NCBI GenBank assembly: GCA_035632555.1
Contig: DASQGO010000126.1
Coordinates: 1 to 6,248 of the forward strand
Direction: 5' to 3'
DNA: 6,248 bases
DNA from: 2-02-FULL-62-14 sp035632555
GTDB taxonomy: Bacteria > Nitrospirota > Nitrospiria > Nitrospirales > Nitrospiraceae
Part shown: positions 1-5,511 of the stretch, one piece after another
Position numbering within the stretch: the stretch's first letter is position 1
Layout: every line of letters begins with the position of its first letter
Notes under the pieces: generated by a model
Database searches by the model: none
The model's input: only the letters and a program-made list of their open reading frames with translations
What the model was told of the DNA's origin: nothing
Position numbers and translations under genes: made by a program

Positions 1-1
1 C

Positions 2-775
2 GAGTATGTTCAGGAAGTCGGCGCGCTGACCATGCGGTGGGTCCGCCGGTTGAGCCGCGAGAAGTTCAGCATGCTGTTCACGCTCGTGCAGCCGATGCTG
101 TTCTGGCTGATCTTTTTCGGCAATCTGTTCCAGCGCGCGGCCGATGTGCAGGTGACCCAGGCCCCCAACTACATCAGCTTTCTGGCCGCCGGCGTGGTGG
201 TGATGACGGTGCTCAACAACGGCCTGGCCGGCGGAGTGGATCTGCTGTTCGACAAGGAGAACGGTTTCCTGGAGCGGCTCATGTCCACGCCGATTCACCG
301 GACGTCGGTCGTGCTGAGCCGGTTTGTATTCGTCACGACGATCACGTGCCTGCAGGTGTTGGTGATTCTCGGCGTCGCCTGGTTCTTCGGCGTGGAAGCG
401 GCAACCGGGCTCCCCGGCATCGCCATGATTCTCCTGATCAGCATGCTCTTCGGCGTGGGGCTGACGGCCATCTCGATGGCGCTGGCCTTTTCCGTCAAAA
501 GCCACGGCGATTTCTTCTCGGTCTTGGGATTTTTGTCGTTGCCGATGATTTTCTTGAGTTCGGCGCTCGTGCCGCTGCAGGCCATGCCGTCTTGGATGAG
601 CTTCCTGGCGAAGTTCAATCCCATGACCTGGGCCATCGACGCGGTCCGGCCCCTGATTCTTTCCGGCTGGGCCGAGGCCCTGCCGAAGGTTGGGATGGTC
701 GTGATGATCATGCTGGTGTTCGATGCCGTCTGTCTCTATGGCAGCGCCCGGGCGTTTCGCCGGGCAATGGGATAG
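2..775 (+). CDS. ABC-2 type transporter permease, 5' partial
   Basis: Inner-membrane permease subunit of an ABC exporter of the ABC-2/DrrB/NodJ type. It would pair with an ATPase, probably encoded just upstream outside the window; the substrate cannot be told. The frame is open from base 2, and the 10 codons before the ATG at 32 (EYVQEVGALT) look like genuine permease N-terminus, so I read the gene as starting before the window rather than at 32. Counting from the first codon seen, six hydrophobic segments lie near 24-43, 57-79, 108-130, 139-163, 171-192 and 229-249. Family landmarks are the cytoplasmic loop KENGFLERLMSTPIHR (about 85-100) and the late segment with FLSSALVPLQAMPSW followed by FNPMTWAIDAVR (about 184-216). 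The TAG stop is at 773-775, and the next gene follows after 9 bp, suggesting one operon. Family assignment is strong; specificity is unknown. Confidence 0.9.
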   Translation, partial: EYVQEVGALTMRWVRRLSREKFSMLFTLVQPMLFWLIFFGNLFQRAADVQVTQAPNYISFLAAGVVVMTVLNNGLAGGVDLLFDKENGFLERLMSTPIHRTSVVLSRFVFVTTITCLQVLVILGVAWFFGVEAATGLPGIAMILLISMLFGVGLTAISMALAFSVKSHGDFFSVLGFLSLPMIFLSSALVPLQAMPSWMSFLAKFNPMTWAIDAVRPLILSGWAEALPKVGMVVMIMLVFDAVCLYGSARAFRRAMG

Positions 776-777
776 GA
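774..777 (+). promoter_or_regulatory. Shine-Dalgarno AGGA for the SirB1-like gene
   Basis: AGGA overlaps the TAG stop of the permease and sits 7 nt before the ATG at 785. It supports that start over the out-of-frame ATG at 778 and indicates translational coupling with the permease. Confidence 0.6.
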
Positions 778-784
778 ATGACCG

Positions 785-1645
785 ATGCCGCCCACCGGTG
801 AAAATCAGATCAAGGCGCTGATCAAGCTGCTGTCCGACGAGAACACCAGGGTCGCGAAGACGATCGGAGAGAAGCTCATCGAGATCGGCGATCCGGCCAT
901 TCCGCTTCTGTTGGAAGCCGAAATCGAGCAGCCGGAGATGGCACAGCGCATCGAAGGCGTGCTCGACGAAATTCGCGGCGGCCGGCTGGAAGAAGAGCTG
1001 CGGCTGTTGCTGGACGGCCCCGAGGATCAGCTGGACATGGAACGGGGCGCCTTTCTGATCGCCCGGTATGCGTACCCGGGGCTGGACGTCGACGCCTATA
1101 CGCGGAAACTCGATGCGATGGCCGAGGAGGTGCTGGACCGGATCGGGACGCGTGTCTCGGGGGAGGAAACGGTCAAGACGCTTGGCCGCTATCTCTTTAC
1201 CGAGCAGGGGTTCCGCGGCAACACCAAAAACTACTACGAGCCGGACAACAGTTATCTCAACCGCGTCATCGACCGCCGGACCGGCATTCCGATCAGCCTC
1301 TCCGCCTTTTATCTCCTGATCGGTAAACGCCTGAGCCTTCCGGTCTATGGCATCGGCATGCCCGGCCATTTTCTGGTCAAGTACGAAGCCGAGCGCTACA
1401 AGATGTTCGTGGATTGCTTCAACGCCGGCGCGCTGCTGACCGAGAAGGACTGCCAGCGGTTCCTGATGCAGGCCGGCTACGGGTTCGAAGACAAGTACCT
1501 CCAGCACAGCTCCACACGCGCCATCCTCATCCGCATGCTCAAGAATCTGGTCGCCGTCTACGACAAGATGAACGAGCACGTCAAGCGCGACCGCCTGACG
1601 CGGTTCATGGAAATCCTGGGCGAGAGCAAACCCGAAGAGCGTTGA
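785..1645 (+). CDS. SirB1-family transglutaminase-like protein with HEAT-like N-terminus
   Basis: A 286-residue soluble protein. Residues about 8-64 form two or three amphipathic helices resembling a HEAT repeat (LIKLLSDENTRVAKTIGEKL, then IGDPAIPLLLEA). Residues about 80-225 match the SirB1/transglutaminase-like core: F143-R-G-N146, the NSYLNRVIDRRTGIPISLS stretch (155-173), and PGHF (193-196) with the conserved His195, followed by D210. The usual transglutaminase Cys is not seen at the expected place (GIPISLS has none). Cysteines occur only at 211 and 223, so enzymatic activity is doubtful or mechanistically different; replacement of the canonical Cys seems usual in SirB1-like proteins. The biochemical role of the family is poorly defined. 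The C-terminal tail (about 235-286) is charged and helical, without the full TPR region many SirB1 proteins carry. The gene is probably co-transcribed with the upstream permease, which does not by itself suggest a function. The start is fixed by AGGA 7 nt upstream. Confidence 0.85.
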   Translation: MPPTGENQIKALIKLLSDENTRVAKTIGEKLIEIGDPAIPLLLEAEIEQPEMAQRIEGVLDEIRGGRLEEELRLLLDGPEDQLDMERGAFLIARYAYPGLDVDAYTRKLDAMAEEVLDRIGTRVSGEETVKTLGRYLFTEQGFRGNTKNYYEPDNSYLNRVIDRRTGIPISLSAFYLLIGKRLSLPVYGIGMPGHFLVKYEAERYKMFVDCFNAGALLTEKDCQRFLMQAGYGFEDKYLQHSSTRAILIRMLKNLVAVYDKMNEHVKRDRLTRFMEILGESKPEER

Positions 1646-1656
1646 GCCGCTGAACG
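1640..1656. terminator. Weak hairpin at a convergent gene junction
   Basis: An imperfect 17-bp inverted repeat, CGTTGAGCCGCTGAACG, spans the SirB1-like stop codon and the 11-bp gap to the facing MBL gene. The arms pair except for one central-side G-G mismatch, with a 3-nt loop. There is no T tract on either side, so intrinsic termination is uncertain. It is the only candidate terminator at this junction. Confidence 0.25.
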
Positions 1657-2409
1657 TTACACCAGCCAGGTCGCCAGATCTCTTCCCTTGGCGATCCGTC
1701 CCTTGAAGTGCCGGCCTGCCTGGGCCTTCACGTCGTACCGTTCCGCGGCCGGATAAAAATGCGAGAGGATAAGCCGCCTGATGCCGGCTGCCTGTGCGAC
1801 TTTCCCGCAATCGCCTGCATGCATGTGATTGGTCTCCCGCCGCTGGGTGGGAAATGAGCAGTCCAGCACGGCCACGTCGGCCTGGCGGCAAAGCCACCGC
1901 AGACCGGCGCAGTCCATCGAATCTCCCGAATAGGCGAAAACTTTTCCTCCATATTCGATGCGATAGCCCAGGCAGTGCAGCCTGGTGCTGTGCTCCACCG
2001 TGCGAGCCGTGATGCGGGTCCTGCCGATCGTGAAGGTCTGATCCTTGACCTCCCGGATCGTGGTCTTGAATCGCGCGGCGCTGAAGCCCGGAAAGTTTTT
2101 CAGCATCGTCCCGAAGAGCTTTCTGGTACCGCGCGGGCCGATGATGGTCAGATCAGGCCGCTTCCCGACGAACTTCGAATGGAACACCGCGTCGAAGAAA
2201 AAATGCACGAAATCGGCAAAGTGGTCGGCATGAAAATGCGAAAACAGAATGTGGCGGATCCTGTGCCGGTTCACGCCGGCTTTCATGAGGTTCTTCAGCG
2301 TGCGGGGCCCGAAGTCGAGCAGGAGCAATTGATCGGTCTTGACGAGATAGCCGGCTGCGGCGCGGGTCGGATGGACGTTGGTGCCGGAACCGAGGATGGT
2401 CAGGCGCAC
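1657..2409 (-). CDS. MBL-fold metallohydrolase, RNase Z-like
   Basis: A cytoplasmic 250-residue metallo-beta-lactamase-fold protein starting from GTG at 2409. It opens with the typical first strand RLTILGSGTNVHPTR. Zinc ligands are visible as SHFHADHF (His58, His60, Asp62, His63), His140 in VEHST, Asp163 in YSGDS, and His217 in LILSHFYP. IIGPRGTRKLF (89-99) is a common RNase Z/phosphodiesterase-branch element. Against true RNase Z (about 300 residues) it is short, and the HST loop is replaced by HMHAGDCG (195-202), so tRNA 3'-end processing is not assured. Phosphodiesterase, lactonase or sulfatase-like chemistry is equally possible. The same frame stays open upstream into tag, but that part shadows tag and resembles nothing. 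GAGG 6 nt before the GTG marks the true start. It is the last gene of the minus-strand operon, 8 bp after tag. Confidence 0.85.
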   Translation of the reverse strand: MRLTILGSGTNVHPTRAAAGYLVKTDQLLLLDFGPRTLKNLMKAGVNRHRIRHILFSHFHADHFADFVHFFFDAVFHSKFVGKRPDLTIIGPRGTRKLFGTMLKNFPGFSAARFKTTIREVKDQTFTIGRTRITARTVEHSTRLHCLGYRIEYGGKVFAYSGDSMDCAGLRWLCRQADVAVLDCSFPTQRRETNHMHAGDCGKVAQAAGIRRLILSHFYPAAERYDVKAQAGRHFKGRIAKGRDLATWLV

Positions 2410-2415
2410 GGCGGG

Positions 2416-2419
2416 CCTC
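2416..2419 (-). promoter_or_regulatory. Shine-Dalgarno GAGG fixing the GTG start of the MBL gene
   Basis: GAGG on the minus strand overlaps the TGA stop of tag (2418-2420) and lies 6 nt before the GTG at 2409. It decides the start and implies translational coupling to tag. Confidence 0.55.
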
Positions 2420-2987
2420 AGACCTTCCGGTAACGGAAACAGGCGGCCGTGTGGTCGTTGACCATGCCGACCGCCTGCATGAAGGCATAGCAGATGGTAG
2501 AGCCGACGAAGGCGAACCCGCGCTTCTTCAAGTCCTTGCTCATGGCGTCGGATTCGGCGGTCTGGGCGGGAATCTGCTTCAGCGACCGTCTCCGGTTCGT
2601 GATTGGCTTTCCGCCGACAAATTGCCAGATGTACCGGTCGAAACTGCCGAATTCTTTTTGAATGGCGAGAAAAGCCCTGGCGTTTTGCGTCGCGGCCTTG
2701 ATCTTGAGCCGGTTGCGGATGATGCCAGGGTTTGCGAGGAGTTTTTTTACTCTGCCTGAGGTGTAGCGGGCGATCTTGCTTGTGTCGAAGTTGTCGAAGG
2801 CGTTTCGATAGGCCGGGCGTTTTTTCAGGACGGTTTCCCAACTCAAACCGGCCTGGGCTCCTTCGAGAATGAGAAATTCAAAGAGCCGGCGGTCGTTGTG
2901 GACCGGCACGCCCCATTCTGCATCGTGATAACGGGCCATGAGATCGCTGGTGGCCCATTCGCATCGACGCTGACGTGAAGCGGGCAT
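2418..2987 (-). CDS. tag: DNA-3-methyladenine glycosylase I
   Basis: A base-excision repair enzyme that removes 3-methyladenine from alkylated DNA. The 189 residues match the usual Tag length (E. coli 187) almost end to end. The zinc-snap ligands of the family are all present: Cys9 (RRCEWA), His21 (YHDAEWG), His179 and Cys183 (NDHTAAC). The substrate-pocket Glu42 and Trp50 lie in LEGAQAGLSWETVLKKR, and the late signature KKRGFAFVGSTICYAFMQA is intact. The ATG at 2987 follows the nitroreductase TGA by 2 bp (TGAGCATG) with no Shine-Dalgarno, so reinitiation after the upstream stop is likely. Position in a MarR-controlled operon suggests stress-linked rather than purely constitutive expression (inference). 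Confidence 0.96.
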   Translation of the reverse strand: MPASRQRRCEWATSDLMARYHDAEWGVPVHNDRRLFEFLILEGAQAGLSWETVLKKRPAYRNAFDNFDTSKIARYTSGRVKKLLANPGIIRNRLKIKAATQNARAFLAIQKEFGSFDRYIWQFVGGKPITNRRRSLKQIPAQTAESDAMSKDLKKRGFAFVGSTICYAFMQAVGMVNDHTAACFRYRKV

Positions 2988-2989
2988 GC

Positions 2990-3586
2990 TCAGGCGAGAT
3001 TCGACTTTCGACCCCAGCGGCCCGAGAAGACGAATTCGCCGATCGGCTTTCTGGTCCGCGCGGCCATTTCACGCTGGCGGAGCTTGTCGGGGAGTTGCTC
3101 CGGCGTTCCGGGATAGCCTAGCGCGAGGCCCGTGACCGGTTCGTGCGAATCGGGAATTTGGTAGAGCTCGCGGATTTTATCGGGCAGGATGCCGGCCATC
3201 TGATGCACGAAGAGGCCCAGCGCGGTCGCCTGGACGGACAGGTCGGCGACGGCCTGCCCGACGTCGTACCAGGCATGGGCATTGGGATCGTTGTCGCGGT
3301 CGAGCTTGGCGGCGACCGAGACCATCAACACCGGCGCCTGCTTGGCCCAGATTTGATTGCCTTCCACCAGGCATCCCAGCATGCGGCTGAATTCCTGCTG
3401 GTCGTCCCTGGTCGCCACGAGAAAACTCCACGGTTGCTGATTGGCGCTGGACGGGGCCCAACGGGCGGCTTCCCAGAGGCTCCGCAGGACATCCGGCGCA
3501 ACCAGGCGGTCCGCAAAGGCGCGCGGACTCCAGCGGCGCGCCAACAGGTCATGAATGGTATGCTGAGCGTCTGCCGGCTTTTCCAT
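2990..3586 (-). CDS. Nitroreductase-family FMN oxidoreductase
   Basis: A 198-residue NAD(P)H-dependent FMN flavoprotein of the nitroreductase superfamily, probably a cytoplasmic homodimer reducing nitro compounds, quinones or similar electrophiles; the physiological substrate is not readable. FMN-binding landmarks are RRWSPRAF (17-24), the WAPSSANQQPW segment (43-53), YDVGQAVADLSVQATALGL (107-125) and LALGYPG (154-160). The C-terminus ends in a family-typical FSGRWGRKS. The frame can be extended to a TTG at 3601, but the ATG at 3586 has GAGGAG 7 nt upstream and gives a normal N-terminus, so I use it. The first 38 bp overlap the 3' end of the marR-type gene in another frame, and tag follows after 2 bp, so it sits between a regulator and a repair enzyme in one transcript. 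Confidence 0.92.
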   Translation of the reverse strand: MEKPADAQHTIHDLLARRWSPRAFADRLVAPDVLRSLWEAARWAPSSANQQPWSFLVATRDDQQEFSRMLGCLVEGNQIWAKQAPVLMVSVAAKLDRDNDPNAHAWYDVGQAVADLSVQATALGLFVHQMAGILPDKIRELYQIPDSHEPVTGLALGYPGTPEQLPDKLRQREMAARTRKPIGEFVFSGRWGRKSNLA

Positions 3587-4037
3587 GGTGGTTCTCCTCA
3601 AAACTGTCGCGGATGCGGAGCAGCAGCGTCCGTATCTGCTCGACGTCCTTTTGGCTCAGCGCCCGTTCGAAGAACGGGCGGATATGCGCGATGTGGGCGG
3701 CAAAGACTTTTCGAAACAAGGCGTCGCCCTTCTCCGTCAGCTTGATCCTGGTACAGCGGCGGTCGCCGGGGATGGCTTCGCGCTTGATCAGTCCCTTGGC
3801 GACCAGCCGGTCCAGCACGCCGGTCAGCGTGCCCTTCGTCACCAGCGTGGCGTTGGACAGTTCGGCGCAGGTCATGCCGTCCGTATCGCCCAGGGTGGCG
3901 ATGACGTCGAACTGCGACGGGGTCAGCTTCAGGGACTTGATGTGCCGGCTGCCCTCCCGCCAGAAGGCGAGGTAGGCTTCCACCAGCGGCCGGAGCACCT
4001 TGAGGTAGGGATCGTCTTTGAGATGCGGCGATTCCAT
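3549..4037 (-). CDS. MarR-family transcriptional regulator
   Basis: A 162-residue dimeric winged-helix DNA-binding regulator. The N-terminal dimerisation helix is at about 8-33, and the helix-turn-helix at about 56-80 includes MTCAELSNATLVTKGTLTGVL, with the recognition helix VTKGTLTGVLDRL. The wing carries the family signature GDRRCTRIKLTEKG (91-104) with Asp92, Arg93 and Arg94. A long C-terminal helix pair (about 105-148) completes the dimer interface. Two cysteines lie in the DNA-binding part, Cys57 and Cys95 in the wing; the latter could make binding redox- or electrophile-sensitive (speculative). It is the first gene of the operon and probably represses it: an imperfect dyad overlaps its own promoter. 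The ATG at 4037 lies only 5 nt after a good -10 box and has no properly spaced Shine-Dalgarno, suggesting a leaderless mRNA. Confidence 0.94.
   Translation of the reverse strand: MESPHLKDDPYLKVLRPLVEAYLAFWREGSRHIKSLKLTPSQFDVIATLGDTDGMTCAELSNATLVTKGTLTGVLDRLVAKGLIKREAIPGDRRCTRIKLTEKGDALFRKVFAAHIAHIRPFFERALSQKDVEQIRTLLLRIRDSFEENHHGKAGRRSAYHS
3594..3599 (-). promoter_or_regulatory. Shine-Dalgarno GAGGAG for the nitroreductase gene
   Basis: A strong GAGGAG on the minus strand, 7 nt before the ATG at 3586 and inside the marR coding region. It decides the nitroreductase start against the upstream TTG and shows translation nested in the regulator's 3' end. Confidence 0.75.
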
Positions 4038-4042
4038 GGGTG

Positions 4043-4072
4043 ATAATAGTCCTAGTTAGAATGAAGTGTCAA
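4043..4072 (-). promoter_or_regulatory. Sigma70-type promoter of the marR-nitroreductase-tag-MBL operon
   Basis: On the minus strand a perfect TTGACA -35 (4067-4072) is followed after 18 bp by a TATTAT -10 (4043-4048). Only 5 nt separate the -10 from the ATG at 4037, so the expected transcription start falls on or next to the A of the start codon. Confidence 0.75.
4044..4058. promoter_or_regulatory. Candidate MarR operator overlapping the operon promoter
   Basis: TAATAGTCCTAGTTA is an imperfect dyad (TAATAG / CTAGTTA, one-base slip) of the AT-rich, short kind MarR proteins often bind. It overlaps the -10 box and part of the spacer, where a bound repressor would block polymerase. The symmetry is weak and no second copy was found in the window. 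Confidence 0.35.
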
Positions 4073-4098
4073 CGTGTCGCCATCGGATGCGGGGTTCG

Positions 4099-4127
4099 TT
4101 GACGGGCTGCCGTCCGCCTCTTATGAT
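4099..4127 (+). promoter_or_regulatory. Sigma70-type promoter of the HEAT-repeat gene
   Basis: TTGACG (4099-4104), 17-bp spacer, TATGAT (4122-4127), then 6 nt (GCGCCC) to the ATG at 4134. The predicted start point coincides with the A of the ATG, so the transcript would be leaderless. The two -35 boxes of the divergent promoters lie 26 bp apart. Confidence 0.65.
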
Positions 4128-4133
4128 GCGCCC

Positions 4134-4766
4134 ATGATTCCTTCCGCGCAACGGGGCCAGGTGAATCCGACGGTCGCCCTTCTGCTGGTCGGTCTGGTTA
4201 TCACCGGCGTCTGGATCTGGAAGCGCCTCGCACCGGACGTTCAGGATGTGATCGTCGAACAGGCGGTGCCGCTGGCTGCGGTCTTGGCCATCGTGCTGGC
4301 CTGTATCTGGACGGTGGTCCGCAGGCTTCGCCGCCGCAGGGAGATTCGGCGCACGCGCGCGACATTGCTGGAGCGATTTCAACGGGAGACCTCGCCCGGG
4401 AAGCGGTTTGATCTGGCCTGCGAACTGATCGAGCTGAATGAATACCGCCTCGAAGGGCTGGAGGCGGTTGCGAAGGATTTTCTGGAGATCTTCAGCCGGA
4501 CGCTGAAGACGGCCGTCGGCGACAAGCAGCACCGGACGCGCGGCATGGCGGCCAGTTATCTGAGCGTGGTGCGCGACCCGTCCGTCGTACCCACTCTGAT
4601 GCAAGTGCTGGATGACGACCATTGGTGGGTGCGGTCGCAGGCGGCGTTGGGGTTGGGGCGGATGCGGGCGAGCGAGGCGAAGGCCAAGCTGGAACACATG
4701 GCGACAGAGGATTGGGATCAGACGGTGAGGAGCCGGTGTAGGGAGGCGCTGGAGAGAATAGATTAA
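4134..4766 (+). CDS. Membrane-anchored HEAT-repeat protein
   Basis: A 210-residue protein I cannot assign to a named family. Two hydrophobic segments lie at about 12-29 (VALLLVGLVITGVWIW) and 44-62, followed by a strongly basic stretch RRLRRRREIRRTR (63-75), which by the positive-inside rule puts the C-terminal domain in the cytoplasm. Residues about 88-210 are all-helical; the clearest HEAT repeats are at about 135-160 (AASYLSVVRDPSVVPTLMQV) and 162-190 (HWWVRSQAALGLGRM), with a degenerate one at 192-209. Such domains are usually protein-protein scaffolds; the partner is unknown. An upstream in-frame GTG at 4074 would add 20 non-conserved-looking residues and overlap both promoters, so I chose the ATG at 4134. 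No Shine-Dalgarno is present, consistent with a leaderless start. It appears monocistronic, divergent from the marR operon. Confidence 0.8.
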   Translation: MIPSAQRGQVNPTVALLLVGLVITGVWIWKRLAPDVQDVIVEQAVPLAAVLAIVLACIWTVVRRLRRRREIRRTRATLLERFQRETSPGKRFDLACELIELNEYRLEGLEAVAKDFLEIFSRTLKTAVGDKQHRTRGMAASYLSVVRDPSVVPTLMQVLDDDHWWVRSQAALGLGRMRASEAKAKLEHMATEDWDQTVRSRCREALERID

Positions 4767-4798
4767 TCAGATAAAGGAGAGGGGCGCCCTAGTTGATC

Positions 4799-4830
4799 CC
4801 CTTGTTCGCGCGTTGCGCGAGCACGAAGGG
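4799..4830 (+). terminator. Long GC-rich hairpin in the convergent intergenic region
   Basis: The left arm CCCTT+GTTCGCGC (4799-4811) pairs with GCGCGAGC+AAGGG (4815-4822 and 4826-4830) across a GTT loop, with one G-T pair and an ACG bulge, about 13 bp in all. A T-rich but interrupted stretch (TTTGCTTTCTTTG, 4845-4857) follows on the plus strand about 14 nt away, so it is not a classical intrinsic terminator. Position between two convergent genes makes a 3'-end role the simplest reading. Confidence 0.4.
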
Positions 4831-4862
4831 AGACCGGGCCGCAGTTTGCTTTCTTTGTCCGC

Positions 4863-5480
4863 TTATTTCGAGATTTGATCCAGCGCACTGCGGTCGCGTG
4901 GGGTCAGGCGGTAGCCCTTGTCGAAAAGTGTGCCCATGCTCTTCATGAGACGTTCGAGGCCGCCGGTTTTATGGAGGCCGTCGAACGCGGACGTCAGGGC
5001 CGCCACGTGCGCCGAGGCTGGACGGCTACTGTCGTAGGAAAATCCGAAGGATTCCAGCATGTCCCGCAGCTCATCGGGATTGTAGTATCCGTCATCGTTG
5101 CGATCGCCTACCAGCGCGAATTGGTAAAATGTCAGGCTCAGCGAAAGTGTGGATTGCGTCGAGCTGAAATCCTCCCGCGCGGCATTCAGTCCGCCGGGAT
5201 AGCGCGCGGGACAGTCCGGTGTTTGAACGGCAGGCAGAGGGCCGGAAAATGCGATTCCCTCGGCCTTCGGCTGGCCCGGTTTTTTCTGCTGCTTGTAAAA
5301 CCACTCGGTGCAGGTTTGCGCGTCGACGAAGTATTGCTTGTCCTGCTTGATTTGCCGTTCGATGTGTCCCGTGAAGTCCTGAAAGACATCTCCGGATTGC
5401 GCCGCAATGAGGCCGGGCCACCACAGCCACAGGACGGCGAACCATGCTACGATGAACGTCCGCGAACAAGTTGGTATCAT
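4863..5480 (-). CDS. Secreted protein with one EF-hand-like loop, function unknown
   Basis: I do not recognise the family. The 205-residue product starts with a signal peptide: MIPTCSR, a hydrophobic core of about residues 9-25 rich in Trp, and a likely signal peptidase I site after IAA (25-27), predicting export to the periplasm. The mature part has two cysteines (57 and 90) that could form a disulfide. Residues 126-137, DRNDDGYYNPDE, fit a 12-residue EF-hand calcium loop: Asp1, Asn3, Asp5, Gly6, Glu12, followed by a helix LRDMLESFG. No second clear EF-hand is seen. An upstream in-frame ATG at 5519 would place 13 polar residues before the signal peptide and overlap truD, so the ATG at 5480 is preferred. 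Conserved-looking composition supports this strand over the antisense frame, which has no recognisable domain. Confidence 0.75.
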   Translation of the reverse strand: MIPTCSRTFIVAWFAVLWLWWPGLIAAQSGDVFQDFTGHIERQIKQDKQYFVDAQTCTEWFYKQQKKPGQPKAEGIAFSGPLPAVQTPDCPARYPGGLNAAREDFSSTQSTLSLSLTFYQFALVGDRNDDGYYNPDELRDMLESFGFSYDSSRPASAHVAALTSAFDGLHKTGGLERLMKSMGTLFDKGYRLTPRDRSALDQISK

Positions 5481-5489
5481 GGCGAAGGC

Positions 5490-5497
5490 AGTATAAC
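5490..5497. promoter_or_regulatory. Overlapping divergent -10 boxes between the EF-hand gene and truD
   Basis: AGTATAAC contains TATACT on the minus strand (5490-5495), 9 nt before the ATG at 5480, and TATAAC on the plus strand (5492-5497), 14 nt before the truD ATG. The minus-strand -35 candidate is TGGGCA 17 bp upstream (4 of 6 matches). The plus-strand -35 is poor (TTGGTA at 5471-5476, 15-bp spacer). Only 31 bp separate the two start codons, so promoters must overlap or lie in the coding regions. Confidence 0.45.
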
Positions 5498-5511
5498 ACT
5501 GGACGTTCGAC

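Noticed and set aside
2410..2841. Upstream in-frame extension of the MBL frame to 2841 (a 394-residue reading)
   Set aside because: It runs wholly inside tag in another frame, is rich in Arg/Pro/Gln with no domain, and the MBL fold begins exactly at the GTG at 2409 with its own Shine-Dalgarno.
3587..3601. TTG start at 3601 for the nitroreductase
   Set aside because: It would place the GAGGAG Shine-Dalgarno inside the coding region and adds five residues not expected; the ATG at 3586 is ideally spaced.
3143..3745. 200-codon plus-strand frame opposite nitroreductase and marR
   Set aside because: It is a shadow of two well-recognised minus-strand genes.
4056..4697. 213-codon open frame on the minus strand opposite the HEAT gene
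   Set aside because: Low-complexity His/Pro/Arg/Gln composition typical of antisense frames in GC-rich DNA; the plus strand has membrane segments and HEAT repeats plus a good promoter.
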